A DNA stretch of 64,000 nucleotides from Salinispirillum sp049115955 (GTDB lineage: Bacteria; Pseudomonadota; Gammaproteobacteria; Pseudomonadales; Natronospirillaceae). Below the pieces are notes generated by a model, which did no database searches, was not told the DNA's origin, and saw only the letters and a list, made by a program, of their open reading frames with translations. Positions 34,959-45,013 of this stretch are shown piece by piece (positions within the stretch are counted from its first letter, which is position 1; the number at the start of each line of letters is the position of its first letter). The stretch spans positions 152,118-216,117 of the forward strand of contig JAGDZJ010000005.1 of assembly GCA_049115955.1 (NCBI GenBank), given 5' to 3'. The position numbers were made by a program, and so were the translations under genes.

Positions 34959-35744
34959 ATGACCCCGTTTTTATCACATTGGCCACGGCCACTGAAAGCC
35001 ATCGTATTTCGCTTGGCCGGTATTCATCAAGGCAATCAACTGTTGGCCGCCGCCGCGGAGCGAGCAAGAAATGGCGAGCATTTTATTGGTAGTTTATTAG
35101 CTCACCAAAGTGTGGTCGTTGAGGTTTCCGGCCTAGAGCATTTAGCCAGCGTGCAACACCGTGGTTATTTAATTGCGGGAAACCATCCGCATGGCCTATT
35201 AGATGCTCTCGCATTAGCGACCTTAGCGGAACAGCAAGGTAAGCACTTCGATATGCTGGCGCGTCATTTCTTGACCATCTTCGAAGACCTCAGACCACAT
35301 CTTTTACCTTTGAAAATTAACCCCGATCGCAGTGCGCAGAACGGACGCTTGCAGCTCGACAATGCCATTGAAAGCCTGCACCGTGGCAATGTGGTGGTGA
35401 TTACCCCCGCCGCCCACTTGAGTGTACCTAAGATACAGGGTGCACCGGCAATGGACGCGCCGTGGAAAGCGGGTGCCGTGCGCATTGCCAGAGCCGCCGC
35501 CGCACCCATAGTGCCTGTGACGGTGCGTATGGAAATTCCGGCGTGGACGTACAGAGCGCACCGTATTCACCCGATAGTCCGATCTATTATTCAAGTCTGG
35601 TGTTTTCTGGCCCGCCGACGCGAGCACATACACCTGCAAGTGCATGCACCGGTGCAGCCGTCAGACTTCGCGGAATTGGATGATCAGCAGGCCACCGAAC
35701 AACTGCAAACCACGGTCTGCGCACCCCTGATGGGATCAGGGTAG
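34959..35744 (+). CDS. PlsC-like 1-acyl-glycerol-3-phosphate acyltransferase family protein
   Basis: A 261-residue acyltransferase of the lysophospholipid/GPAT superfamily. The catalytic motif is NHPHGLLDALA (His and Asp of the HX(4-5)D box, about 74-82), followed by the substrate-binding KINPDRSAQ segment and VVVITPAAHLSVP. There is no clear membrane anchor beyond a hydrophobic patch, so it is peripheral or weakly attached. The acceptor is unknown; family members act on lysophosphatidate, lipid A or ornithine lipids. Its last nine bases overlap the convergent symporter gene. Confidence 0.82.
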   Translation: MTPFLSHWPRPLKAIVFRLAGIHQGNQLLAAAAERARNGEHFIGSLLAHQSVVVEVSGLEHLASVQHRGYLIAGNHPHGLLDALALATLAEQQGKHFDMLARHFLTIFEDLRPHLLPLKINPDRSAQNGRLQLDNAIESLHRGNVVVITPAAHLSVPKIQGAPAMDAPWKAGAVRIARAAAAPIVPVTVRMEIPAWTYRAHRIHPIVRSIIQVWCFLARRREHIHLQVHAPVQPSDFAELDDQQATEQLQTTVCAPLMGSG

Positions 35745-36644
35745 GCGCAACGCCAAATGATCGCGGCGGGCCCAGAAGCCCGCCAGCGCAAGCCCGCTGA
35801 CCAGATGCCACACACCCCAGAATGCGGTAATGATCATCATGCCACCTTGATTAGGGAAGAAGTTGAACAGGATGATCAACCCCAATCCGGAGTTCTGAAT
35901 ACCCACCTCAAGCATCACTGCGCGCCGGTCAGCCGTTGGCAGATTCAATAAGCGTCCGGCACTCCAACCAATGCCCAACGCCACCGCGTTGTGCAGGATG
36001 ACGAAACCGGCGAACAGGGTGAAGTATTGCAAAAAGAGTTCGCCGTTATTACCCAAGGCAATGCCAACAAACAACAGGAAGATCAAAAGACTGAGCTTTT
36101 TAAGCCAAGGCTCGATACGGGCACTGATGACCGGCAAATAGTTCCCAACCAACATACCCAATAACAAGGGAATACCCAGCACCATCACAATAAGCTGCAG
36201 AATCTGCACACCATCGACTTGAATAGAACTGAGCAGCTCGCGCGTACTGGGGTTAACGCTGCCCCAGAAGGTGAAATTCAGCGGGGTAAACAACAACGCA
36301 GCAACGCTGCTGGTGGCGGTCATGCTGACCGACACCGCCACGTTACCGCGTGACATCCACGTCATGACGTTGGAAAAGGAGCCACCAGGACAGGAGGCTA
36401 CCAAGATCATACCGAGCGCGATGCCAGGGTCCATTGGCACCAAGACGGTGAGCAAGCAGGTTAACGCGGGAAGCAACATGAACTGGGCGATTAAGCCCGA
36501 TACCGGTGCTTTGGGTGACCGAAATACGCGGGTGAAATCGCTGGGCTTTAAACCCAGCGACACCCCGAACATCATGGTTGCTAATATAATATTCAGCAAC
36601 CGTTGGCTGGCGGGGTCAAACGCAATGCGTACTTCGTCCAGCAT
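35736..36644 (-). CDS. Bile acid:sodium symporter (BASS) family transporter
   Basis: A 302-residue membrane protein with about nine or ten helices and BASS-family hallmarks: MMFGVSLGLKPSDFTRVFRSP in the first loop, LVASCPGGSFSNVMTWMSRGNVAVSVSMTATSS in the sodium-binding crossover, and EVGIQNSGLGLIILF in the second. Bacterial members move organic anions (pantoate, pyruvate-type acids, taurocholate) with Na+. The substrate is not predictable from sequence. It is a single-gene unit convergent with the acyltransferase. Confidence 0.9.
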   Translation of the reverse strand: MLDEVRIAFDPASQRLLNIILATMMFGVSLGLKPSDFTRVFRSPKAPVSGLIAQFMLLPALTCLLTVLVPMDPGIALGMILVASCPGGSFSNVMTWMSRGNVAVSVSMTATSSVAALLFTPLNFTFWGSVNPSTRELLSSIQVDGVQILQLIVMVLGIPLLLGMLVGNYLPVISARIEPWLKKLSLLIFLLFVGIALGNNGELFLQYFTLFAGFVILHNAVALGIGWSAGRLLNLPTADRRAVMLEVGIQNSGLGLIILFNFFPNQGGMMIITAFWGVWHLVSGLALAGFWARRDHLALRLP

Positions 36645-36668
36645 GCACTACCTCTCAACCAGCAGAGT

Positions 36669-38483
36669 TTATTGCGGGCGCGGGGCGCTGTTTGGCTTAC
36701 CTTTACGCGGTGCACGTTTTGCTTTGAAGTCGCCCTTTGGCGCGCCTTTAAAGTCACCTTTTGGTGGGCCTTTACGATCGGGGCGCGGGCCACGGCTGGC
36801 GCCGCCTTCAGACTTGCCAACGAAGCTGAGCTTCATCGGCTGCTGACGCACACGTACCTTACCCAAGTGCGTTTGCATCTCTTTTGGCAGGCCTTCCGGC
36901 AAGTCGATCAAAGAGAACGTATCGTGCATCTGGATCTTGCCGATGAACTGGTTCTGAATGTTGGCTTCGTTGGTGATGGCACCGACGATATCGCCGACGT
37001 TCGCCCCATGATCACGACCCACTTCAATGCGGTAACGGTCGAAAGACTGTGGCTTACCACCGCTGAAACCGGCACCGCCGCCTTCACGCTTGTCGCGGAA
37101 AGACTTCTCTTCACGGCCAGCGATAAAGCCGTTATCCAGCGCCTGAAAGGTACTGGCAACATCCAACGGACGCTCTTTTTGAGCCAAGAACAACAAAGCA
37201 GCACTCAGGGTACGCAAGTCGGTATCAATACCTTCTTGCATCTGCTCGGACAGGCCGATGAAATAGGTCAGGTCTTCATTGGTGATGGCACTGGCCAAAG
37301 ACTCACGGAAAGACTCAACGCGCTGCGCAGCAATCTCTTCACCCGTCGGCAATTCACGTTTGTCCAAAGGACGACCTGCGGTGCGCTCAATGGCTTGCAG
37401 CAAACGACGCTCACGCGGCGCAACCAGCATAACAGCGCGACCGGTACGGCCCGCACGGCCAGTACGCCCAACACGGTGTACGTAAGATTCGGTATCCAAT
37501 GGAATGTCGTAGTTCAACACCAGCTCAATGCGCTGTACGTCCAGACCACGCGCCGCAACATCAGTCGCAACGATGATGTCGATCTGGCCTTCTTTCAACT
37601 GACGAATGGTGGCTTCACGGTGTTGCTGGCTCAGGTCACCGTTCAGCGGTGCACATTCGTAGCCGCGTGAAGACAACTTTTCTGCCAACTCAATGGTCGC
37701 TGCTTTGGTACGGGCGAAGATGATCGCCGCGTCAAAGTCTTCCACTTCCAACAGACGCGTCAAAGCGTCCAGTTTTTGGTGCGGCTTCACAATCACAAAA
37801 GACTGATTAATCTGCGCCAAGCTGGTTTCGGTGGCTTGAATCTTCACATGGACCGGATCGGTCATGTATTTTTTCGTGATGCGCGCGATTTCTGGCGGCA
37901 TAGTCGCCGAGAACATCGCCACCTGACGGCCTGCCGGGCAGGCTTCAATGATGGTGGTCACGTCGTCGATAAAGCCCATGCGCAGCATTTCGTCGGCTTC
38001 GTCGAGCACCAATGCTTGCAGGTTGCTCAGGTCAATACGGCCGCGCTCCATGTGGTCCATCAAACGACCGGGGGTAGCCACAACAACCTGCGGGCCACGC
38101 TCTAACTGGCGCAACTGAGTGGAATAGTTCTGGCCACCGTAGATAGGCATGACGTGCAGGCCTTTCATCTGGCGAGCATACGAACCAAAGGCTTCAGACA
38201 CCTGAATCGCCAGTTCACGGGTCGGTGCCAACACCAATACCTGTGGCTTAGCCATTTTCAGATCGATACGGGCTAACAAAGGTAAGGCGAACGCACCGGT
38301 TTTACCGGTACCGGTTTGCGCCTGACCCAGAATGTCACGGCCTTCCAAAATGGGCGGAATGGCTTCGGCTTGGATCGGTGACGGAATCTCGTAACCCAGA
38401 TCGGCTACGGCGCGCACCAGCGACTCGGGCAAGCCCAACTCAGCAAAATTCAAAGGGGTTTTTACAGCGGATGTATCAGTCAT
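36669..38483 (-). CDS. deaD: DEAD-box ATP-dependent RNA helicase (DeaD/CsdA type)
   Basis: A 604-residue RNA helicase of the DeaD group, involved in ribosome assembly and RNA decay, often cold-induced. Motifs in order: Q motif (FAELGLPESLVRAVADLGYEIPSPIQ), AQTGTGKT (about 58-65), PTRELA, TPGR, DEAD, SAT, and HRVGRTGRAG. A C-terminal DbpA-like RNA-binding domain at about 465-560 is followed by a Lys/Arg/Gly-rich tail (repeats of KGDFK and GPPKG). The start ATG at 38483 (MTDTSAVKTPLNF) is preferred; an in-frame upstream extension lacks family similarity. DeaD fits better than RhlE because of the RNA-binding domain. Confidence 0.92.
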   Translation of the reverse strand: MTDTSAVKTPLNFAELGLPESLVRAVADLGYEIPSPIQAEAIPPILEGRDILGQAQTGTGKTGAFALPLLARIDLKMAKPQVLVLAPTRELAIQVSEAFGSYARQMKGLHVMPIYGGQNYSTQLRQLERGPQVVVATPGRLMDHMERGRIDLSNLQALVLDEADEMLRMGFIDDVTTIIEACPAGRQVAMFSATMPPEIARITKKYMTDPVHVKIQATETSLAQINQSFVIVKPHQKLDALTRLLEVEDFDAAIIFARTKAATIELAEKLSSRGYECAPLNGDLSQQHREATIRQLKEGQIDIIVATDVAARGLDVQRIELVLNYDIPLDTESYVHRVGRTGRAGRTGRAVMLVAPRERRLLQAIERTAGRPLDKRELPTGEEIAAQRVESFRESLASAITNEDLTYFIGLSEQMQEGIDTDLRTLSAALLFLAQKERPLDVASTFQALDNGFIAGREEKSFRDKREGGGAGFSGGKPQSFDRYRIEVGRDHGANVGDIVGAITNEANIQNQFIGKIQMHDTFSLIDLPEGLPKEMQTHLGKVRVRQQPMKLSFVGKSEGGASRGPRPDRKGPPKGDFKGAPKGDFKAKRAPRKGKPNSAPRPQ

Positions 38484-38715
38484 GCGAGGTCTCTCATTAA
38501 ATAGCCCCATGCGGGCGAGGTCAGGTCGACCCATGCGCACAATGGTTAAAGAGAGCACTCAGTCGACAACGATCCCGGGCTGGCAGTCATGCCAAAAGCG
38601 GGACGCGGATTCTACAGGAAAGGATAGCAGAAAGCGGCAATTATTTTGGATATGATGATCGAAGGATGAATTATGGAGTGCCTTATGAGCTGAAAAAGAA
38701 GCCCCCAGGCACTCA

Positions 38716-40065
38716 TCAACGCGCCACTAACCGCTCACGCAACTGCGAAGGCACAGGGAATAGCCAAGTCCTTCCCTGCTTCACTTTACCCAGCAACTTA
38801 AGATCTGCAAGACTCAACAAGTCACGCCGTGCAGTCTCATAGGTAATGCCGTGCGACCGCATATGATCTTCAATGCGGTAAGCGTGACGAGGATTCTCCA
38901 GCGCGTGACGTAGCAAGCCTAACTGGCGCGCATTGAGTTCGGAATTTAAGCGTGGACTGTGGGCAATCAGTTCACGTGCTGCACGCATTTCTTGCTGTTT
39001 ACGATCGAGATATTCCTGCAACTCTTCGACAGCCTTTTTGATCACACCGAGCTGATGGAAAATGAAATACGTCATGTCATTTTCATCGGTCTCGGTGTGC
39101 AAGAAAGCTTGGCCGTATTGCCTTGGAGCCCGCTTGATGATTTTGGAGATGGTAATGAACTCCATCAGCCAATAACCGTTACGCAGCATAACCCAATAGA
39201 ACAAGGCGCGTGCTGTTCGCCCATTCCCATCAACAAAGGGATGGTCATAAGCCAACAAGAAATGCGTGATAATGGCACGTAAAACGGGGTGGATAAATTC
39301 ACCGGGTACGCTGCCATTGGCGAAATCGCACAGAAATTTCAGCCGCGCTGCTAGCGATTCTGCCGCTGGCGGCGTGTGCAGCACATCGCCGCTCACAGTA
39401 TCAACGACCATGACGGGATCCGTTGGCTGGCGTAACACGCCAGCTCTCTCAGGCTGCTCTAAAGTGTCTTCTGTTACCATGCGGTGGAGCTCAAGCACCA
39501 TATCCGACGTCAGCGGCGTATCGTGTTGCTCACGAATGAAAGACATCACCTGATAATTGTTCCGTATCATGGTTTCATCTTTCGTCCGTGGTTGCCGATT
39601 CTGGCGCAGCATCTCTTTAGCTTCCACCAAGGTGGTACTGGCACCTTCAAGTTGGCTGGATGTTATAGCCTCTTCAATGAGAGACCGCACAATGTAGGTG
39701 TTACGTGTTTCAGCCCGGTTAACACGCTCATCCATTTTGAGCGTTCCAGCGGCGTGCATATCCAGTTGATGCAGTGCAGCCGATAAGCTTAAAGGCTCAC
39801 ACCAACGAAGGGGTGCTCCATCAATGCCGTCCACTGCAAGTTTCCTAGAGGCACCACAACGCGCTATCTTCAACCCCGCCCACCAAAGTTCTGCTGACAA
39901 ACCTTCAGGGTGTTTCTTAAAACGTAATTTTTCCCAATGTGTATATCGCTGCTTGTCGTCCAGCATACCGGCAGTCAATACTTGCCGCTCGATAGTGCTG
40001 TCTTTAACTTCATCAAGCCATTGCAATACCTGATCAAAGCTAGGTGCTGTCTTAGGAATGCGCAT
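38716..40065 (-). CDS. Fic-domain protein with N-terminal inhibitory motif
   Basis: A 449-residue Fic protein. Fic enzymes usually AMPylate targets. The active motif is HPFVDGNGRTARALFYW (about 276-292). An alpha-inhibitory motif SSQLEGAS (pattern [S/T]xxxE[G/N]) sits upstream at about 136-143, as in class II Fic proteins where it blocks ATP in cis. The N-terminal about 90 residues resemble the DUF4172-type helical region and the C-terminus is a winged helix (LGLLRHALENPRHAYRIEDHMRSHGITYETARRDL), which could bind DNA. It is a solitary gene, so it is not an adjacent toxin-antitoxin pair; the target is unknown. Confidence 0.88.
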   Translation of the reverse strand: MRIPKTAPSFDQVLQWLDEVKDSTIERQVLTAGMLDDKQRYTHWEKLRFKKHPEGLSAELWWAGLKIARCGASRKLAVDGIDGAPLRWCEPLSLSAALHQLDMHAAGTLKMDERVNRAETRNTYIVRSLIEEAITSSQLEGASTTLVEAKEMLRQNRQPRTKDETMIRNNYQVMSFIREQHDTPLTSDMVLELHRMVTEDTLEQPERAGVLRQPTDPVMVVDTVSGDVLHTPPAAESLAARLKFLCDFANGSVPGEFIHPVLRAIITHFLLAYDHPFVDGNGRTARALFYWVMLRNGYWLMEFITISKIIKRAPRQYGQAFLHTETDENDMTYFIFHQLGVIKKAVEELQEYLDRKQQEMRAARELIAHSPRLNSELNARQLGLLRHALENPRHAYRIEDHMRSHGITYETARRDLLSLADLKLLGKVKQGRTWLFPVPSQLRERLVAR

Positions 40066-40349
40066 ACAGGATGAACCTCTAAAAGCATTAAAAACGGGCG
40101 TGGCTTTGCCAATATATACTATTTTTAGAAAATTAGTAATTAGAGGGATTTGGAGGCTAGGAAAGAGCTTGTCTGGAGAGCCGAGGCTGTTAACAGCCCC
40201 GACTTTTGTACTGTATCTGCGCTTACAGACGCAGGAAGTTTTTCACTTGCAGACTGATGGTGTTTGCACAGTTGGAATTCCATCGGCAATGCCCACTGCG
40301 TGAAGAACACACCGACGCTTAAGCTTACTTAAACAATGGCAGGTCTTCC

Positions 40350-41111
40350 TTAGACCTTTACCTTGTACCCCGTTTTAAAGATCCAGCCGATGATCGCGAG
40401 ACAGATCAGCATAAACAGCGCAATCATGCCAAGACTGACCCCAACAGCCACATCCGACACGCCGTAGAAGCTCCAGCGAAACCCGCTGATCAGGTACACC
40501 ACCGGATTAAACAGCGTAATGGCTTGCCAGACGGGCGGCAACATACTGATGGAATAGAAGCTCCCGCCAAGAAAGGCCAGCGGGGTAACGATCATCAGCG
40601 GCACGATTTGTAGCTTTTCAAAGCCATCGGCCCATACGCCGATGATGAATCCCATGAGGCTGAACGTGAGGCTGGTCAGCACCAAAAAGCCGAGCATGAT
40701 GAACGGGTGCTCAATGCTGTAGTCCACGAACAGGCGCGCCGTGAGCATGATGATAAAGCCCAGCACAATGGACTTGGTCGCCGCCGCGCCGACGTAACCA
40801 ATCACAATTTCCAGTGGCGACACCGGTGCCGACAGAATTTCATAAATGGTGCCGGAGAACTTCGGCATATAGATACCAAAAGACGCGTTGGAAATGCTCT
40901 CGGCCATCAGCGTCATCATGATCAAACCGGGGATAATGAAGGCACCGTAGCTGACTCCGTCGATGGCGGTCATCTGTGAGCCAATGGCCGCACCAAAGAC
41001 GACAAAATAGAGCGAGGTCGAAATAACCGGCGACGCAATACTCTGAAACAGCGTGCGCAACGTGCGGCCAAGCTCATAGCGATAAATGGCGAGTACACCC
41101 TGCAAGTTCAT
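40350..41111 (-). CDS. ABC-2 type transporter permease (YadH-like)
   Basis: A 253-residue permease with six membrane segments and the ABC-2 signature near residues 200-225 (MLPPVWQAITLFNPVVYLISGFRW). It resembles E. coli YadH, whose partner is the ATPase YadG. The ATPase gene lies directly upstream on the minus strand and overlaps its start by four bases, so the two form one exporter. Substrate unknown; relatives include drug, polysaccharide and lipid exporters. Confidence 0.9.
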   Translation of the reverse strand: MNLQGVLAIYRYELGRTLRTLFQSIASPVISTSLYFVVFGAAIGSQMTAIDGVSYGAFIIPGLIMMTLMAESISNASFGIYMPKFSGTIYEILSAPVSPLEIVIGYVGAAATKSIVLGFIIMLTARLFVDYSIEHPFIMLGFLVLTSLTFSLMGFIIGVWADGFEKLQIVPLMIVTPLAFLGGSFYSISMLPPVWQAITLFNPVVYLISGFRWSFYGVSDVAVGVSLGMIALFMLICLAIIGWIFKTGYKVKV

Positions 41112-42058
41112 GCGGCGGCTCCTTCTTTGGGATCGGTAACGAGGCTGACAAAGATGTCTTCCAGTGAACTCTGCGTGGTGTGCAGGTCGGTCACGTCAAT
41201 GCTTTGGTCCTGCAAGGCGCGCAGCAAGGTCGGGATGCTGTGCGCGTCATTCTGCGCATCGTAGGTGTACACCAAGGTCTGACCTTCCGCCTCCAACGTC
41301 AGCGCAAAGGGCGCCAGCGCATCGGGCAACGCGCTCATAGGTTGCGCAAGCTGCAGCGTTAACTGCTTCTTACCCAGCTTCTGCATCAAAGCGGCCTTGT
41401 CTTCCACCAGCATGATCTCACCTTTGTTGATGACACCAATACGGTCGGCCATTTCCTCTGCTTCTTCGATGTAGTGCGTGGTGAGAATGATGGTGACGCC
41501 TTTTTCACGCAACTTGCGGATCATTAGCCACATATCGCGCCGCAGCTCGACATCTACGCCAGCCGTCGGCTCGTCAAGAAAGAGGATTTCAGGCTCGTGC
41601 GCCAGTGCTTTGGCGATCAACACACGACGTTTCATGCCGCCAGACAAAGCGATGATCTTGCTGTCTCGCTTATCCCACAGCGAGAGGTCGCGCAGAATTT
41701 GTTCGAGATATGCGGGGTCAGGCTTCTTACCAAACAAACCGCGACTGAATTGCACGGTGTCCCACACCTTTTCAAAGATGTTCACCGCCAATTCCTGCGG
41801 TACCAAACCGATTTTCATGCGCGCCGCACGATAGTCGCGCACCACATCCATTCCATCAGCCAGCACCCGCCCTTCACCGGGGTTCACGATGCCGCAGATG
41901 ATGCTGATTAAGGTCGTTTTACCTGCGCCGTTAGGCCCGAGCAGCGCAAATATCTCGCCCTGTTTGATGTCTAGATTGATGTCTTTCAAGGCTTGGAAGC
42001 CCGAGGCGTAGGTCTTGGTTAACCCTTGCACAGAAATGATCGGTGGCGTATCTGGCAT
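41108..42058 (-). CDS. ABC transporter ATP-binding protein (YadG-like)
   Basis: A 316-residue ATPase with Walker A GPNGAGKTT (about 44-52), signature ALSGGMKRRVLIAKAL, Walker B ILFLDEPTAGVD and switch histidine TTHYIEEAEE. The C-terminal extension (about 220-316) is typical of exporter ATPases of the drug-resistance subfamily. The ATG at 42058 (MPDTPPIISVQGL) is preferred over 42088. It pairs with the overlapping YadH-like permease gene, which it precedes. It is divergent from acnA. Confidence 0.92.
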   Translation of the reverse strand: MPDTPPIISVQGLTKTYASGFQALKDINLDIKQGEIFALLGPNGAGKTTLISIICGIVNPGEGRVLADGMDVVRDYRAARMKIGLVPQELAVNIFEKVWDTVQFSRGLFGKKPDPAYLEQILRDLSLWDKRDSKIIALSGGMKRRVLIAKALAHEPEILFLDEPTAGVDVELRRDMWLMIRKLREKGVTIILTTHYIEEAEEMADRIGVINKGEIMLVEDKAALMQKLGKKQLTLQLAQPMSALPDALAPFALTLEAEGQTLVYTYDAQNDAHSIPTLLRALQDQSIDVTDLHTTQSSLEDIFVSLVTDPKEGAAA

Positions 42059-42269
42059 GATCCGTTCCCTGAAGTGAGTAGGCAGCACGCCAGTGTTACA
42101 AGTATCTGCGGGCTCGTCAACAGAGTGAATACGCGCCGCAAGACTTCAATCAATCTACTAAACTGCAGGGAGCATTTAAAAGCCAAACTGGTAAACTTCC
42201 ACCCACAAATGACGTGTACCTAGAAACTCGACAAACGCCGTCGTGTTTAGGCGCATAGAGGAGGCATTA

Positions 42270-44996
42270 ATGAAAGCCAAGGCCAATACCGCGGACACAC
42301 TCACCGTAGGCGAAGAAACCTATCAAATTTTTAGCTTGCCGAAGGCCGCCGCCGCGTGGGGCAACATTGACCGCCTGCCGTTCTCATTAAAAGTCCTGTT
42401 GGAAAATCTACTGCGCAACTTTGATGGTGAGACAGTCACCAACGACGACATTCAAGCGCTGGTCGACTGGCAGAAAACCGGACAGTCGGATCGCGAAATC
42501 GCCTTTCGCCCGGCCCGTGTATTAATGCAGGATTTCACAGGCGTACCCGCCGTGGTGGACCTAGCGTCCATGCGCGCCGCCGTCGCTGCACTCGGAGCTG
42601 ACCCGGAGAAAGTTAACCCGTTGTCACCGGTCGATCTCGTTATCGATCACTCCGTCATGGTGGATCAATACGCCACGCCGGAGGCGTTCAAAGCCAATGT
42701 GGACATCGAAATGGCGCGCAATGGCGAGCGCTACACCTTCTTGCGCTGGGGTCAGCAGGCGTTCAACAATTTTCGTGTAGTACCGCCGGGGACGGGCATT
42801 TGCCATCAGGTGAACTTGGAGTATTTGGCGCAGTCCGTCTGGACCGGCGACCACGATGGTCAACTGACGGCCTACCCCGACACCTTGGTAGGCACGGATT
42901 CGCACACCACCATGATCAACGGTTTGGGTGTACTTGGCTGGGGCGTGGGCGGCATCGAAGCAGAAGCGGCCATGCTGGGTCAGCCGGTGTCGATGCTGAT
43001 TCCCGAAGTCGTGGGCTTTGAACTCACCGGAAAGCTGCGTGAAGGCATCACCGCCACCGACCTTGTGCTGACCGTAACGCAACAGTTACGGCGGCATGGC
43101 GTAGTCGGCAAGTTCGTTGAATTTTACGGCGATGGCTTGGCCGACTTACCGCTGGCAGACCGCGCCACGCTGGCCAATATGGCACCCGAGTACGGGGCAA
43201 CGTGCGGCTTTTTCCCGGTGGATGACGTCACTCTTGATTACCTGCGCTTAACGGGCCGCGACGACCAAGTGATCGCCCGTGTGGAAGCCTACTGCAAGGC
43301 ACAGGGTTTATGGCGCGAACCGGGTCATAAACCGCACTTCAGCGCCTCACTCAGCTTGGACATGAACTCGGTCGTTCCCAGTCTGGCCGGCCCTAAACGG
43401 CCGCAAGACCGGGTAGCGCTCAGCGATATGAAGCGGGCGTTTTTGGACCACATGGATTTACAAGGCACACCCACGGACGACGCCAAAGCCAGGCTGATGA
43501 GCGAAGGCGGTGGACAGGCCGCGGTGGGCGGACCGTTACCCAATGGTGACGTGTCGGTATCGGTGGACGGTGAAACCTTCACGCTAAAACAAGGTGCTGT
43601 GGTCATCGCCGCCATTACATCCTGTACCAACACCTCCAACCCCAGTGTATTGATGGCTGCCGGACTGGTGGCGAAAAAAGCCGTCGAGAAAGGGTTAGTG
43701 CGTCAGCCATGGGTCAAAAGCTCACTCGCGCCCGGCTCAAAGGTGGTGACCGAGTATTTGGATGCCGCGGGTTTAACACCGTATTTAGAGCAATTAGGCT
43801 TTCACTTGGTGGGCTATGGTTGCACCACCTGCATCGGTAATTCAGGCCCACTCAAAGAGCCTATAGAAGCCGCCATTCACGACCACGACTTAACGGTCGC
43901 GTCGGTGCTGTCGGGCAATCGCAACTTTGAAGGCCGAGTACACCCGCTGGTAAAAACGAATTGGCTGGCCTCCCCGCCTTTGGTCGTCGCCTTTGCATTG
44001 GCAGGCACCGTGCGCACCGACTTGAGCGCCGAACCGTTAGGAAAAGATACAGACGGCAACCCCGTTTACCTGAAAGACATTTGGCCGTCACAACAGGAGA
44101 TCGCCAGCGCGGTAGAACAAGTCCGCACCACTATGTTTCGCCGTGAATACGGTGCCGTGTTCGACGGCGATGCGGCATGGCAGTCGATTGCCGTGCCGGA
44201 AGATAAAACCTACAGTTGGCCCGAGTCGACTTACATTCAGGAATCACCGTTCTTTCAAGGCATGCAGCGTCAGCCGGAGCCCGTTGCCGACATTATAAAC
44301 GCAAATGTTTTGGCGTTACTGGGTGATTCCGTGACCACCGATCACATATCGCCCGCCGGAGCTATCAAGACTGACAGCCCAGCCGGACAGTACTTGCAGG
44401 AATTGGGCGTGGCACCCAAGGATTTCAATTCATACGGTTCACGGCGCGGCAGCCACGACGTCATGATGCGCGGTACGTTCGCTAATGTGCGTATTCGCAA
44501 TGAAATGGTACCGGGCGAGGAGGGCGGGGTCACCCGCCACATTCCCAGCGGTGACAAACTCCCAATCTATGACGCCGCCATGCGTTACCAAAGCGCCAGC
44601 ACGCCGCTGGTCGTGGTCGCCGGACAGGAATACGGCACTGGCTCGTCGCGGGATTGGGCCGCCAAGGGCACGCGTTTGCTTGGCGTACGGGCGGTGCTGA
44701 CCGAATCGTTTGAGCGCATTCATCGCTCGAATTTGGTCGGCATGGGTATTCTGCCGTTGCAGTTTCCGGCCGGTGTCACCCGCAAAACGCTTGGACTGAC
44801 CGGGGCAGAAACCTTTACCATACGCGGTCTGAACTCACTGACGCCACAACAGGATATCGATGTGGTCATTACGCATTCTGACGGCCGCGAAGAGACTCTG
44901 ACCGCTCTTTGTCGGATCGATACCGGCAATGAGCTGGCGTACTTTCAGCACGGTGGGATATTACATTATGTGTTGCGGAACATGATCGCTGATTGA
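42270..44996 (+). CDS. acnA: Aconitate hydratase A
   Basis: AcnA interconverts citrate and isocitrate with a [4Fe-4S] cluster in the TCA cycle. The 908-residue protein has the cluster cysteines in SCTNTSNPSVL and YGCTTCIGNSG, the entrance DSHTTMINGLGVLGWGVGGIEAEA, and the C-terminal swivel domain (YGSRRGSHDVMMRGTFANVRIRN and EYGTGSSRDWAAKG). The ATG at 42270 has GAGGAGG eight bases upstream and yields MKAKANTADTLTVG; the upstream ATG-like frame from 42243 is not used. Length is near the usual 890. It is followed by a SUI1-family gene 17 bp after its stop. Confidence 0.96.
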   Translation: MKAKANTADTLTVGEETYQIFSLPKAAAAWGNIDRLPFSLKVLLENLLRNFDGETVTNDDIQALVDWQKTGQSDREIAFRPARVLMQDFTGVPAVVDLASMRAAVAALGADPEKVNPLSPVDLVIDHSVMVDQYATPEAFKANVDIEMARNGERYTFLRWGQQAFNNFRVVPPGTGICHQVNLEYLAQSVWTGDHDGQLTAYPDTLVGTDSHTTMINGLGVLGWGVGGIEAEAAMLGQPVSMLIPEVVGFELTGKLREGITATDLVLTVTQQLRRHGVVGKFVEFYGDGLADLPLADRATLANMAPEYGATCGFFPVDDVTLDYLRLTGRDDQVIARVEAYCKAQGLWREPGHKPHFSASLSLDMNSVVPSLAGPKRPQDRVALSDMKRAFLDHMDLQGTPTDDAKARLMSEGGGQAAVGGPLPNGDVSVSVDGETFTLKQGAVVIAAITSCTNTSNPSVLMAAGLVAKKAVEKGLVRQPWVKSSLAPGSKVVTEYLDAAGLTPYLEQLGFHLVGYGCTTCIGNSGPLKEPIEAAIHDHDLTVASVLSGNRNFEGRVHPLVKTNWLASPPLVVAFALAGTVRTDLSAEPLGKDTDGNPVYLKDIWPSQQEIASAVEQVRTTMFRREYGAVFDGDAAWQSIAVPEDKTYSWPESTYIQESPFFQGMQRQPEPVADIINANVLALLGDSVTTDHISPAGAIKTDSPAGQYLQELGVAPKDFNSYGSRRGSHDVMMRGTFANVRIRNEMVPGEEGGVTRHIPSGDKLPIYDAAMRYQSASTPLVVVAGQEYGTGSSRDWAAKGTRLLGVRAVLTESFERIHRSNLVGMGILPLQFPAGVTRKTLGLTGAETFTIRGLNSLTPQQDIDVVITHSDGREETLTALCRIDTGNELAYFQHGGILHYVLRNMIAD

Positions 44997-45013
44997 GCGG
45001 AGAAAGCCTTTTT

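Noticed and set aside
36603..37670. 355-codon open frame on the plus strand
   Set aside because: It lies opposite the DEAD-box helicase gene and has no family similarity; it is a shadow of the real gene.
40185..40198. GGCTGTTAACAGCC palindrome as terminator
   Set aside because: It is followed by CCGACTTTTG with no clean T-run and lies upstream, not downstream, of the genes on either side.
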